From assembly GCA_050084515.1 (NCBI GenBank), contig CM114273.1:39618001-39682000 (forward strand): a stretch of 64,000 bases of DNA. Reading direction: 5' to 3'. The notes beneath the pieces are model-generated. The model worked only from the letters and a program-made list of their open reading frames with translations. It did no database searches and was not told the DNA's origin. This DNA comes from Blasia pusilla. Taxonomy: Eukaryota; Marchantiophyta; Marchantiopsida; Blasiales. Within the stretch, counting starts at the first letter, position 1. Each line of letters starts with the position of its first letter. Below, one piece after another: positions 10,691 through 23,977 of this stretch. The position numbers were made by a program, and so were the translations under genes.

Positions 10691-13600
10691 ATGGGATTGC
10701 AATCTGACTCCGTGTACAAAACCTACTTCCTACTTCTTTGTCTGCAAATATTTGCTGGTCATGCTGTCTTTGGCGGACGACTTCGATTACCTCACGAGGC
10801 CAGAGGACGAGACGAAGGGTTGGTGCGAAACATACGGCCTTTGATAGGTATTCTTTCTGAGCCCGGTGATGGTGAAGGAGGCCGTTCCGGACTCAAACCA
10901 GCGGATCATCCGAACGTTTCTTACATTGCCAGTTCCTACGTGAAGTTTGTCGAATTAGGTGGAGCGCGTGCTGTTCCTCTTTTATTCAACGATTCGGACG
11001 AGACTCTCAGACAGGTTTGCATCGCACTTCTGTGAGTGTCCTCCACTAAAGTAAGGCGTTCGCAATTCTGTTGAACTAGAAGTATACGCAGGGATGATGT
11101 GACTTAGTCGGCGTAATTGATTAGACCTATCAGACAGTGGTTCTTCGATTACACGAGAAATTAGAAACAGACTAGATCATCGTAGAGACCTATGCGTCAC
11201 GGTACTTACAGACCTTGTCATAGATCATGAGTATTAATGAATTTACGAGTTTCTAGTCCTCTGCATAGCGTGCACCGTATGCATATTTTTTCCCCTAGCA
11301 GGCTACCTCATGAAGGAGACCGTACATCTTTTATCTCGGCTCGGAGTGGAGTATAGCCAAGTTCCTCTTCAGTAAGAGTAATAGTGAATAGGATCTCGAC
11401 CCCCGGTGATCCGTCGCTCATTGATCATCTCGTAGTAAATCCTGGATAGATGGCGCCATTGCGACTGGCTCGGCACCCGGCCTCGGACCACGCAGTAGAT
11501 TTTTTCTCGAATGTGCTCAGTTAGTCGGGCTACCATTAACCGGTCAGATTTGAGAGCTTTGAGCATTGAGAGTGTGTCTAGAGCTGGCCGTCTTGTTTCA
11601 CCAAAAATCAAGAGGATTGCAGCTTTTCAGATCTCCATAGAACACACTATGGTTCGAAGTATTGTGCTAGTGCTAGATTTCAGCTGACATGTTAAGCAGA
11701 CCCTGCTCAGTGCTCCACGATAATTTATTCCCTCCCAAGAACCATCGACGAGGTCATTGACGTGATGTGCGCACACGCGGTCCGGTGAATTGTACACATA
11801 CGCGAAGATCAAGCCGTAAACTTCGCGAAGACGCCTACTAAACTACCATAAATCGTGTTTCATGACCTTCACGGTTCGTCGGACTGGCTTCGTGAGTGTT
11901 CTAAACAAACCGTAAGTCTGAATTGTGCCCTATTTGCGTTTGTTCAGAAGTTCGATGCTATAAACGGCATCCTGTTTCCAGGAGGAGGTGCGGATTTGAA
12001 AAGTGGATTATATCTTGAGACGGCAACGAAGCTGTTTCACGTAATTATCTTCTTCCGGGTGCAATTTCAGCAAAAGGGGCCTCACTCTTCTTTATACTTC
12101 AGTAATATTTTTCATATATGTATATTATAATTCGAGGAAGGGTTATTACTTTATTTAGTACTGTCCTTCCAAAAAATGAGGCCTATTTAAAAGGAAATCT
12201 CTTCTAAAATAACATGAACATTTGAAAACAGTGGATGAAATTGATATCCAAAATTTTGGTAAACAAATCTAAAATCATGCTCACTTATCATTTTTTAGGT
12301 TTCAAACTTGGTAAATAACCTATCCCATAGTATATTTGTCAATTTAGTAGTAGTCCAAAGTTCATTCGTTATCGCACCGGCACCAACTAGTCTATATAAT
12401 TGAAAGACAATGAGGTTAGAAAATTTTCACTTCTTCACACCTTTCCTTTTCAAGACCCGCATATCATTTAAGAGAACTAAAATTAAGAGAAAATTGTAAC
12501 AGTTTTCCTCTAATTTTATTCTACTTAACATACTAATATATTTTACTTGAGTTATTTTTTTATCTATGTTAAACTCACAAGTGTCTTTGTTACATATTTT
12601 TGTCTTTTTCCTCATAACACACAAAGTTCTCATTTTGAAATTTTCTTGCGAGCACTTGTTAGATAGCCCTTTGAGAGTACCTTCACATGCAAATGCTCTA
12701 GCATGTAGTCAAGCACGGGCAACGCGGTTCTAATTGTGAATAAAGAATTGGATTTTTTCATTTATGTGAAATATGATTAATCCCATCATCCATTCTACAA
12801 TAGTACTTTATTAAAATACCCACATGTTACTTGAGTGAGAAGTATCTATATGACGACCACACCTCCACAATAAGAAAAAATAGTTAACATAATAAGATAA
12901 AATAGCAGCTTATGTTATTTTGTCCCTTGAATATTTCGGGGTCGATTTTTATATACTAAGGTTGGTAGCTATAATGTTTGAATGTCTCAGGAGTGGAGTG
13001 GTAGCGATAATGTTAAAATCCCTTGGGAGGGGAAGTGGTGGGGGAGGAGGGGGAGTGCTGAAATAATTGACGATTTTTTATCTTTAGATTTTCAATTGTG
13101 GACATTTTAATAGTGGGAGTGGATTGTGCATAGTGCTTAGCACGGGTTTGCTAACTAGTTTTATTAAATTACGTGTGTTTTATGTGTGAAAAGTGGGCTA
13201 TTGAGGCGAATGACAGGGGAGATTATTTCCCGCTTTATGGAGTATGCCTTGGCTTGGAGCTCTTTGCAGTCGTCGTCGCTAAGGTAAGCTTGGTATTAAT
13301 GGTTTTCAAAAAATCTTTGAATTTTAAGTTGAATCATTGCAATCATCTCCTTTTAAGTAAATTTCTTGATAAATTTTTTTAATTTTTTTTATCATATAGT
13401 TATTTATATATCTGGTATTTTAAATTATTTATGGAAATAAAATGATCAATAAATACCTGGAAAGGACTCATCTATCCTTTTGACAAACAAGGTATGAATA
13501 AACTTCACAAACTATGCATCATATAGATGAAGAATTTTCATTTAAGTGTGGTTTCTTATTTCCTCATCTCCTATTAGAGATCTGATGGTCGATAAGATGG

Positions 13601-16600
13601 ATCAAATGGACAAGTACTAGAATAAAGAACAACACAATTTTTTGGGGAAGAAGAAAATTTATTTCATGATTTTACAATATGGTTTCTAGAAATAATTGAA
13701 ATTTGTCCCATTATTTCATATTGAGATTTCTAAATTACCTCTTATTACATTGCTTGTTGTCTTACTTTAAACTTCCAAATATTTTATTAATTAATGCTAG
13801 AAAAATATTTTGGCTCTTATTTAATCGAGAAAAAATTTCATTTTGATAAATTCCTTTTCATTTCCTAACGTAATATTATGACTTTTGTATCATAGACTAT
13901 ACACCGTCGTTACTGAACACCTAGATGTTTTAACATGCATTTGAGATCCATCTGTATTTTGAATTTTAATATACATTTAAAAAAATGTTGAATACATCTC
14001 CTAATCTTTAAAAAATAGGCATGTGTTACATTTACACTCATATATCAACAAGATATGAGATAATGGAAAATTGACTTACATTATGGAAGGAAAATTTTTA
14101 TTTTTAATGTGGCTCAACATGCACTCAATGGTAGAGATTGAGATGGTACGAACAGATACGAAACAATTTTCTGGAATTTTTTTTTACTGAATCTCTGGTC
14201 AATTTATCTACTTTTAAGAAATTGAAGCTCAATTCAATAATATTATGCATCATACCACAAACACCAATACTGTCTAATATGTGGCAAATGAGTTCCAAAT
14301 GTGTGGCGGAAATACTTCATTTTAAGGAAACTCAAGAGTAAGCCATAAGCATAGATAAGTCATCCATAATAGACCATTAATGATCTAAAGCGCACACACT
14401 CCTTATCCAAGAGGTCTAGTTCTTTAGATATTATAATATTGAAACCTTATTTAAGGTAGAATAAAATTTTCATAATTATATGACATCAAGAAAATCCTAC
14501 TAAGAGAGGGAAGTTACCTTTGTTCGTTAGGTAGTATTATTAATTTTTTGTCGATGAGTCGCACTCAATAAGATGGATGGAAATGAAAGTACCACGTGAA
14601 TGGAGAATATAATGACGTCATTACATTAGACACGTGTTGAAGTTAAAGAGTGAATACATAAGTAGTAAAGATAAATTTTTGCTAAAATATAGGAATAATA
14701 ATGAAATTTATTTTTAAAAAAATCTTGCCCATCACCAATTTATGAAGTACTTAGTTATTCAATAGGTCTCCAATCCCATCTCACAATTAATAAAAGAAAA
14801 TCGCTCAATTTGATCCAAGGTTTATCTCAAAATATTATGTACAAATCTCTCAAAGTGAAACGATGAAAATGGAAAATTTGTTAAGATTTCTTCCATCCTA
14901 TTGAAGAATAATCACTTTTCATTTTTCTACTATTTTTTGGGTCATTTATTTTGAAATAAGCTATAATTTCCTTTTTAATTTTGACTTGAAAATAAAAATT
15001 TTTATACTTTTGAAGATACGGAAATTAAAATTATTTTTTTAGAAATGAAAATTCAAATTGAAAATGAAAAGGATAAGTAATTTTTTCATAAGGATTAAAA
15101 CTTTAAATTTATTTAAAATTATTATTATTAAAGCCCTTTTCTATGCAAATTTTGATTAAGTATGGGAAAAATATATAAAATTAAAGAGTTGAAAGGCTTC
15201 ACATGTAACAGGGAATGCTCATTAAAAGCCTCTAAACTAGAGTTAACGATTTGAATAATATGATTCTCATGTGCTATTCATTACAAGCCTCTAAACCAAA
15301 GTTATTGTCTTTCAAAATATGAATGTAAAATCTTAAAACCAAGTAGATTATGATATATTCACTCATTTAAAGTAATCCAAGAAGTATTACAAATAATCAC
15401 ACATCAAACCATTCACAAATCATTTACAAATGGCACATTGACATCAATCCTTTAGATTAAAGAGAGAAGTAACTTAGAGAAAATCCAATGTTGATCGAAT
15501 TTCAAATATGCTTGATTTGTCTAGAAAAATATAACAAATTAATGGCAAGTGAAGAGAAGGAAAGGCATTGATTGTTAAATTTCATTTACATGGAACAATA
15601 AAAATTCCAAAATTTTAATAATTTGGATGTATCATGTAATGACTATGGGTAGAAGGGAAAAGAATCATGGAATTTTTTTTCTATAATTCTAAAATAAAAT
15701 TCAAAATATTTATGAATCTTGGTTTCATTAAACCAAGAAAAGTCAATGTAATATTCCAAGTGGAAGAAAATGAATTAGAATTTATTTTAATATATGGATG
15801 ATACTTAAAATCTGGTATATTTCTTTTCTATCTCTACAGAAATGGATCTTAGAGGATATTTTGGCGATAAGAAAACCAGCTCCTCTTAATTTTGTGGACA
15901 ATGCTGCAAAGAGCAAAGGCATATTCAAGTGGTATGTAAATTGAACCTCTTTGTTTAACAACTTTTGAATATCTATGTAAATCAATATCGAATGTTCAAT
16001 ACATAAAATTTAGCCAATTATTGGTGGTATAATGTGATCTTGAAGTAGTTAAGTGTATCATTATTATTAGAACTTCAATTTAAGCTAGTTTGCCATGTTG
16101 ATGCACTTGTAAAATTTTTGAAAATTTAAATTATGCAAACGCAATGCAGATTATCTATGATCGCTTTGAAAACTTAAGAAAACATAGAATGAATAGGAGG
16201 AAATTTTTTTATTATACTATAAAAAATAATGATGAAAAAATTTGTCTAGAAGAAATAAATCAGAATTTGCATGATGAGAAACCTTTCTTAAAGCATGCTA
16301 TTGAATCTATCATATTATTTCTGCTTGGAAAATAGATATCTCTAAATTTATTCTAGGTAATTATTTCTATCATAGAAATAAAATTTCAATAACTCATGAA
16401 AAACTTCCATTATCTAAGAGAGAAATTGGATTATTCAAAATTGAATCTCGATTTCAAAATTAAATGAGAATAAAAATGTAGACTAGATTATGTTATAATT
16501 TTATTGTTTTAAGGATAAAGTACAGTGGTATTATTACATTGAAGTTAATACATAAAATATTATTAAAAAAATTTTGAAGGAAAATTATCCCTTGGTAATC

Positions 16601-18508
16601 CCTATATAACTAGTTATGAGATAATTGAAAAATAATGCATTATGGATATTTTTCCCCACCCTAAATAAAAATTTAATTTTCTAATTTATGTATATGAATA
16701 GATTAAGTTTGAATGTACCATATTCCATAAGAAAAAAAATTTCATGGAGAAATTCAAAGATGTTTCTTAAGATGGATAAAATTTAATCCTTAAAAAATTA
16801 TCATAAAAAATAATTTCCTAATTAAGAAGAAATATATTTAAAAAATAGAGTAAATTGAAAAACATTATGGGAGGGATTTTAAAATAAATAACATCCCAAT
16901 AAAATTTGTGACATTTGGTAGAGACATGATTGGAAATTAAAAGATAATTTTAGATATAGGATACCAAATAAGAGTTGAATTAATAAGCATGCAATATTAA
17001 ATTATTGCATTTATTCTTAAATATAGAAAGCCTTTATAATAATAAATCACTTTTTATCATTTTCTTTCTCAGGTTTGATGATGATCTTATTGAGAAATTA
17101 AGCGTTACGAATTTACTATACGAAAATCATCAGGTGTGTAAAACACATAAGTTCATGACTTATCTTTATCTTTTTAAAATAAAAATCATAGAAATATCTA
17201 AACCACAAGAAATTTAAGATTATTCTCAACCTTTAACTAAAGAAAATTTTGACACTTGAGTTGGTAAGTTGGTACCATGCTGCATGTGAGATTGTTTTCT
17301 ACCACTAATTATACTGACCTGCAATTATTTTTTATGTGGTAGTATGGCTTGACACCAAGTACTTTTGATACCATAAGACCACTTTCAAATTTCTTTGAAG
17401 TATTGACCACCACCCAAGATGAACAAAATAAGGTAAAATTCCAATATCTTTATTTTGGACTATCTCAATTTATGAGAAGCATGCCTTAAGATAATTTGAA
17501 GGTTTTAGATTAGGATTATGTATTCTCCCATCAAAGAATTCATTCAGCAATAGATAAATAAGGCGCATATATGGTGTTCTTCCTTGTATCTCAGTATCCA
17601 AGATATTTATTTTAATAATTAACGAGCCTTTTCCTTCTACTTCTACAGACATATGTTTCCACAATTCAAGGATGGAAATATCCATTTACTGCAATCATGG
17701 GGCATCCTGAGGTAAGAGTTACTTCGTGATAATTCTTTTGTAATTTTAATACAAGAGTTCTCGTTGTTATCTAATCAAAAGATTTGTTCACTTTGTTTTG
17801 GCAGAAAAATGCATTTGAGTGGAGCATCAATACGATACCTCATACTTCCGATGCTATCCAAATAACCCAAAGTGTTGCAAATTTTTTCATAAGGTATATT
17901 TTGATCATGCCCTCTATTCGTCATGGATGGGTAGTTTTGGATATGAAAGAATTTTTGAACATGATCAACTTTTATCAGTTAAAAAATATTCACATTTACT
18001 TTAATTAGCTTTTGTGTTTATTTACTTTCATACTAACACATATTTTGATAATTTAAAATAAGTCTATTAGAGGAAAAAAATTCTACTTTTGTAGTGAGGC
18101 AAGGAAATCAAAACACGTCCCAAGTACTGAACAAGATGAGATCAACCTCTTGATATACAACTACTTACCGGAATTCAGTGCTAAATATGGGTATGTTGTT
18201 TTCTTCCAACTTATAGTGAGATATGCATTCTTGGTTTATGTTGTTATCCCAAATTTATTTCACTCTAAGATTCTAGTTCATTAAAATTTGAACCTTCATA
18301 AAACCCTACAAGAGGTTTAAGAAGTAAATCCATTTTGATAAGAATTTTAAGCCAAGCACAAATTTCAGTTTTAATATTATAAATTATAGTTGAAATCTAA
18401 TTTCATTTATAAGCATGAATTTTTCTATCTCACAATGACTGAGACTTAGATATTAAATGTTTTTTTTACAGGAATGCAACATTTGATGAAGTTTATATTT
18501 TTAGCTAG
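10691..18508 (+). CDS. GGH: Gamma-glutamyl hydrolase, ten exons
   Basis: Exons: 10691-11014, 11948-12040, 13194-13283, 15840-15931, 17073-17133, 17343-17432, 17649-17711, 17805-17893, 18095-18190, 18472-18508. All introns are GT-AG, phases agree throughout, and the product is 344 residues. The enzyme trims polyglutamate from folates, in plants in the vacuole. The ATG at 10691 is followed by a hydrophobic signal segment (YFLLLCLQIFAGHAVFGG). Family landmarks are RPLIGILSEPGD in exon 1, nucleophile Cys157 in YGVCLGLE (codon 13245-13247), His269 and Glu271 in GHPEKNAFEW, and a C-terminal FDEVYIF. The frame is open upstream to 10376, but that part contains the non-triplet repeat. The join of exons 2 and 3 looks a few residues short, so a micro-exon in intron 2 or an earlier exon 3 start is possible. 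Confidence 0.93.
12391..13158 (+). mobile_element. Possible degenerate Helitron in GGH intron 2
   Basis: The segment starts TCTATATAATTG and ends with CTAG before a T. A short hairpin (GTGC-TTA-GCAC, 13133-13143) and CACGGG lie just inside the 3' end, as in the clearer mini-Helitrons of this window. The base before the start is G, not the expected A, and the hairpin is short, so the call is tentative. If real, it accounts for about two thirds of intron 2. Confidence 0.4.
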
Positions 18509-20155
18509 TAAATCTATATGTAAATAGGGGTTTTCTTTGGAAAAATTATAGAAGACATGATTTGAAATATACCTATATAGATTCAAATGTTTTTAATAAG
18601 CTTGTCAAATATGAAATATAAAATTTGGAAATATCAATCCTAAGCTTACACTATGTAAGAAAGAAGAACCGATAAAAAAAGATTGCATGTATAATTCTTG
18701 TATGATTTTATTACTTTTGGTTCTAAGTGGTTTACGTTAAATAATGTGTGAGTACAAGAACTTGGTTTTAAGAAAAATTTTAGTTCATGATGTAATATAC
18801 TCTTAAACATTTTATCATCCTCTATTCGATCATTTTGGTAGGAATTTAAAATTGAGAAACTTTCCGATACTATTTGCTGAATTTATGTATCATCTATGAA
18901 ATATCATGGGACTTTGGATAAATTTACAATCAATTACTCCATACATGAAGACATTTTGTCTCTTTATATTATAACTTTGAATTATTTAATTACAATAATA
19001 AATCAATATAAAACACAAAAGAGAAAAGAGTTCATAAAAAATGTACATATGTAATGGAGAAATTTCTTAGATACGCTTAGGTAGTTCATTATCTCAAATT
19101 TATTTTAGCCCTTTTTAAATGAAATTTTATACGTGAGATTTGTGATCTTTAAAAATTAGGCAAGTATGTGTGAATCTTCTATATGAATCCTATGACAAGG
19201 AGTAGCTAGGGAAAAGTATAATAATGATTAAGACTTTCACATATCAAAAGATTGAACTTGACCTAATATCCCCATAGGTATGTATGTGATAAATGAGGTT
19301 AAACAAATTTTCAAAATTGGAAATTCATTTAAAATAAAGTAATATGTATATTTTAATTTCATCTAATGATCTCCTCATGTACGATGATACATGTAATCCT
19401 TTTATTTGTTTAAAGATGTACTAATTTCTAGTGAATAGAATTTGTTTGTCTTAGTGTAAAGAATATTATATATAATTGACTGTGAGAAAATATATGAATA
19501 GGCATATAAATCCAATTTTTTTGGTAAAGTTTGACCTTGAAATTTACCCGATCCAATAGTTATGACAAATTTTTGAATCAGACTTAGTGGGATTAATTAA
19601 AAAAGTATTCTTTCCCAATTTAAAGATAAACTATAGTTAGAAGAAACCAATAGGAGATGCATAATTAAAACTCAATCTTCAATATGTTTCCCTATGATAT
19701 TTTAAATATTCCAAGAAAATAAATGCAGTGCTATTTGCTTGTCTAATTAACCATTCGTGTTTTGTAAGAGCATAATTAATATACCAATCTTCAAACACAA
19801 AGGATGTGGAGGTAGCCCCAAAAGGTAAGTATGTATCATAAATTCTATCATATAGTTATGATTTTTCCCTTCATTCGGAATCGAGTCAATTTTTTGATGA
19901 AGATATTCCTGTGCATATTATATGTTTGTTAAAATATTTGTAAAATTTCCCTACATCTTAATCTACCTTCACATTCCAACTCACAAAAACTAATACGTTA
20001 CATAAATAAAAACTTATTGTTTCCTCTTCATAAAATCAAGACATTATTTCCATACCTTCCTATTGAGTCGTTGATATCTTTTTGGTATCATATTTATTAT
20101 GTTTCTAAAAAATTTGATGTTATGAAACTTTTAAGAATCATTTCCATAGAAAGTA
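18509..20155. other. AT-rich spacer downstream of GGH
   Basis: No gene or element is recognisable. This stretch would contain the GGH 3' UTR and polyadenylation site, but many AATAAA-like words make a choice impossible. Confidence 0.5.
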
Positions 20156-20320
20156 TTAGTAGCCCGTGCGATGTACGGGTGAAATTGACCCCATCCTCCT
20201 TAACTTAATTGTTAGCTCCTGTTAAACCCGCCACATGTCAGTACGGAAGGGCCTAAAATGCATTCGTGTCATGCAGAGGAAGCCGCTGTCTGAAACCCTA
20301 GACTCTTTTAATAGTATAGA
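20156..20320 (-). mobile_element. 165-bp mini-Helitron
   Basis: On the minus strand the segment begins TCTATACTATTAAAAGAG after an A and ends CTAA before a T. A perfect-stem hairpin with one G:T-type mismatch (plus-strand 20163-20179, CCCGTGC-GAT-GTACGGG) lies four bases inside the 3' end. This matches the structure of plant non-autonomous Helitrons in both termini. There is no coding content. Confidence 0.82.
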
Positions 20321-22062
20321 TAGCCTATGCAATAAGCAACCAACAAAGGATTGTTGATGATATCCATATTACCTTCAGACCTTTAAGCTAATTTTTTTGT
20401 TAACTTCATCACTCTCATATGAGAATATGAAAACCATCTCTTTAAAGTGAATTGGATAATTTTTTTATAGATTTCCAAGCAAGAAAAAAAAATTTAGCAA
20501 GACTTGATGAAAATCACCATAAAAAATTATGAGCTTTCGTCTAAATAGCTAGCCAAATAGTACATACCTCAAGTCATTAGTGATTACTCTTATGATGTCT
20601 TGTAAGGAAAAAATCTTTTTCTCAAACGTATGGTAAAGTATCATAGATATCTTGTCGCACCTAATTAATAAGCATTAGCTTTAGATTAAGTGTGTCGCAT
20701 TACTATTGATTCGAAATCTAGAAATTATTCAAGAAAATAAATCACAATTTGTATCTAGAGATAGGAACTTCTATTACTTAGATTAAATTTCTATTTTGTC
20801 GCTACCTATGGTAACTTATCCCATATATATTGGAACAATTGATAAAAAGATCTAATTCTTTCTATGATTGTCATATTCTTCCTATTTTGATATCTTTCTC
20901 AATAAGTCTAGTGTATACCCAAGACTCATATCTAGAGAACTCTATTTTTGCGTATGCAAAAAAAAGATACCTCTCTACCCTAGCACTATGATTTCTATTG
21001 ACAATATAATTTGTTTACTTATATGCAAATATGAAATTTGACTCTTCCTTTCTAGGGTATTGATTGGGATATAAAAAGCACAAAAAGGAACACTAAAAAC
21101 ATAATGATTCTCTAATATGAGACTCTTTAGGTTCTCTAGATGGAATGATTTGACGAATCATATTTTTTGTCATCTTCTCATCATCTTTAGGAAAGATAAA
21201 CTAGTTAACATTCAAGATGATTGAGTTCATCTAGCAGTGATTTTATTTCAACAACTTCTCCAACACAACATGAATCTCAGATTCTTCTCTCCCCTTTCTA
21301 TCCTAGTAGTAACACACATTCCTCATCCACCTTGCTTATGGAGTGATGAGTCTCAACAAACCAGGAGTTACTACAGACGTGTTTCTACTAGAAGATCCAA
21401 GGTTTTATGAGATCAAATTTTTATGAGGTTCTCAACTTGAAGTTGAGAACCTCATAAAAATTTGATCTTAATAATCTGCGATGTGCATAGCTTTCATTGG
21501 AGATGAGGCATAGGACAAGGTAGTATTGTGGCCTTAGAGGGGTCTTGTACTTCCCCATGTCTTAAGAGGTTATATGTGACCTACTAGCGTACATCACCCT
21601 TCCCTTTATAAGGAGTGGCAACCTTGGAGAGGTTTATCCTCTCATCTTTTGTATGAAGCCAGTTAGGCCACATCTCTACAAAATTGTACAAGGAGGTGAT
21701 CAAGATAATTAAGAACTACAACAATGATTAGAATTCAAGGCATATTTATCACAAAATCTGAAAATTTCTAGTAGCAAATGATCAACATCATTAATCTCCA
21801 AAACCAAGATAAAATTTCAAGCAAAAAATAACCTGAACTCTACTTATTGACACAAGAAAGTGATTGGGACCATGGAGGCTGCATCCATGGACTAGTATTT
21901 CTTGCAAATCTCAAAATTAGTTATATTCGTTCAACTAGCGATCCCCATTAGTTTTTTGCGGGCTCTAAAACAAGACAACAACATTTTCATTCAAAATTTT
22001 GCGTTGAGTAGGACCAGTTTTTTTTAACTTACTCATTTTTGACACTTTTCACGTATATATGT
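20321..22062. other. Spacer with a large hairpin
   Basis: AT-rich DNA without a supported gene. The only notable structure is the palindrome at 21410-21468, listed separately. The right end abuts the chromovirus 3' LTR. Confidence 0.5.
21410..21468. repeat. Perfect 29-bp inverted repeat with 1-base spacer
   Basis: The arms 21410-21438 and 21440-21468 are exact reverse complements around a single G at 21439. The AT-rich outer part and GGTTCTCAACTT inner part would form a long snap-back hairpin. No terminal repeats or target duplication of a MITE are visible around it. Confidence 0.9.
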
Positions 22063-23090
22063 GTCGTGCGCCTACTCTCCTTGAACGCTAATCTTGTTGT
22101 TGCGGAAGCGTGCGTTGAGTAGGTCACGCTCTCAACGCTGATCTGCATCCAAACACGCACTCTAGTTAGTCGGGTCTTGGATCAATCAGCGGCTAACTTT
22201 CCGAGTTCTCATCTCGGTCTCTCATCAAGCTCAACCTTCCTTGTTTCACGGATTACAACACGGGCAAGTCTCGAAAGACTTGGGGTAATCTTTCTGGTTG
22301 GTTCAGGAACCTCAAACGGCGTTTCGCGCATGGCGGCTCTAATTTTCCGATGGAAATTCAATGAGTCCCTAACCGAGACTCGCATGAAGTGAATCTCTGG
22401 TTGGAATCCAAGTGTGGCGCACAAAGTCCACTCCCTTGGATCAGGTTTGGGTTTCGAGTTCCAACGCCAAACTCCCGTTCCATCCCGTGCCTCTAAGATG
22501 CGATTTGGTGCTCAAAGTGGGGATTTGTGTTCCAAGACATCTTGAAGAGACTCCTCCCTTACTAATACTTTTGGGGATCTCCGGGGTTCCCTACATTTAG
22601 GGAAAGATACCCGGGCCTCTCCAATTGGCCCTCAACGCGATTGCTCTCATAGTTGTTTTCGGCCAATATCTCAGTCTGTACTTATGCGTTTGCTAAGATC
22701 TTTGGTGTGTTGGAAGCATCTCAAAGTAAGCTTTCCAACGCGCTGTTACTTTTCGTGAATGCATCTTGGGGCTAAACTTTATGGTCCAAAACACAATCAA
22801 ATTCCCCAAATGCTAGTCGTGTTCCAAAACTGGTTCTCACCTCTTTGGCAACCAACCTTCCAAGACTGAACTCATCTCAAGTATTGGCTCACGTTTGGTC
22901 TAGATTTCTTGTTCGCGACCACTTATGCATGAAACGCGCAACTCTGTTCCACGTTTTGTATCTTGGACTCTTCCAAGAGACCTTTCCAAACGCCTCTCCA
23001 GAGCGCGAACATCGCAGCGTGAGTCCACTTGAGTTCTGATGTTACGCTTGGCGCCTATTTGGTATTGTTTGGGTATGAGGGTCGCGATAC
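22063..23090 (-). repeat. Chromovirus 3' LTR (approximate outer limit)
   Basis: Positions 22063-22864 align with 38630-39429, with mostly single-base differences. A purine-rich tract on the minus strand (complement of 23091-23104) could be the polypurine tract, which would put the LTR start near 23090. The stretch 22865-23090 has no counterpart in the right LTR, so one of the two U3 regions has been replaced or deleted. Confidence 0.7.
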
Positions 23091-23825
23091 TCCCTTCTCC
23101 TTAGAAGATTGATGTCCTCATCAACAAATTTTTTTTTAATGTTAAGTTGTGGGAAGCGGATCCCTTAACACTGAATTGCGTTCTGGTAGCTAACATGCAA
23201 TTCCTTTTTTTGGAATTGCGGGTTAGCTTGGAGCACTTAGAATTATTAGTTTCTTCACTTCAATTAGCCTAGACCAATTCTTTAGAACTAATCTAAACTA
23301 TCAAAATAAGCTAACTAAGTCTGCAACCTAACACTTTACTCACTATTTGTAAACAACCGTCTGTTTACCTAGCCAACTCATACTACTTTTGGGTCACTCG
23401 TATTCCACTTAGGCGCGTCACTAAGTTCACTCATGCAACATGAAAGAGATCACCACAAACCCAAAGACAGACCAATCTACCCCGCCGACGTTAGGGCGAG
23501 TCCAAATGCTAGTACTTTAACACTTAGTCCTGATCTAGATGCCTTATTCGAATACAAGCTCTCATCTCAAATACTCATTGTTTGGCCTCCTTGACTTACA
23601 TCCTAAGCATATGAAGAACTACTCATTGCCATGCACTACCAAACTCAAAATCGCAATCACAAGCATCGAATCTCCAAATCCATGCTTTCTTTATTGCAAC
23701 AACTAAAAATTTCTATTTACAACGGGTTATCGGCCCAAGCTTCCGGTCACAAGTTATGTCCTTTTCTTCACCATGTACTAACGCATGTGCCTATCTTGCA
23801 TCCATTTGAAGTCTTGCAACGCTTC

Positions 23826-23977
23826 TTACGCGTGTTCAAGATCCGCCTCCGCAATCCAAGTCACCTCTTTCACATGGTAGCCTTTCCACTTGACCAAGTA
23901 CTCGTACTTGGCGGCTCTATGTCTGGAACGTAGAATGGTCTCAACCTCGAATTCCGGTTCCTCATTTCTGATGACCA
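23826..23977 (-). pseudogene. Chromodomain of chromovirus integrase
   Basis: The minus-strand frame from 23977 to the stop at 23826-23828 reads through FEVETIL, a basic linker, and then YLVKWKGY and EVTWIAEADLEHA. These are the conserved aromatic and acidic positions of a chromodomain. In chromoviruses it binds methylated histone H3 and directs integration into heterochromatin. A one-base frameshift separates it from the integrase frame at about 23962. Confidence 0.85.
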
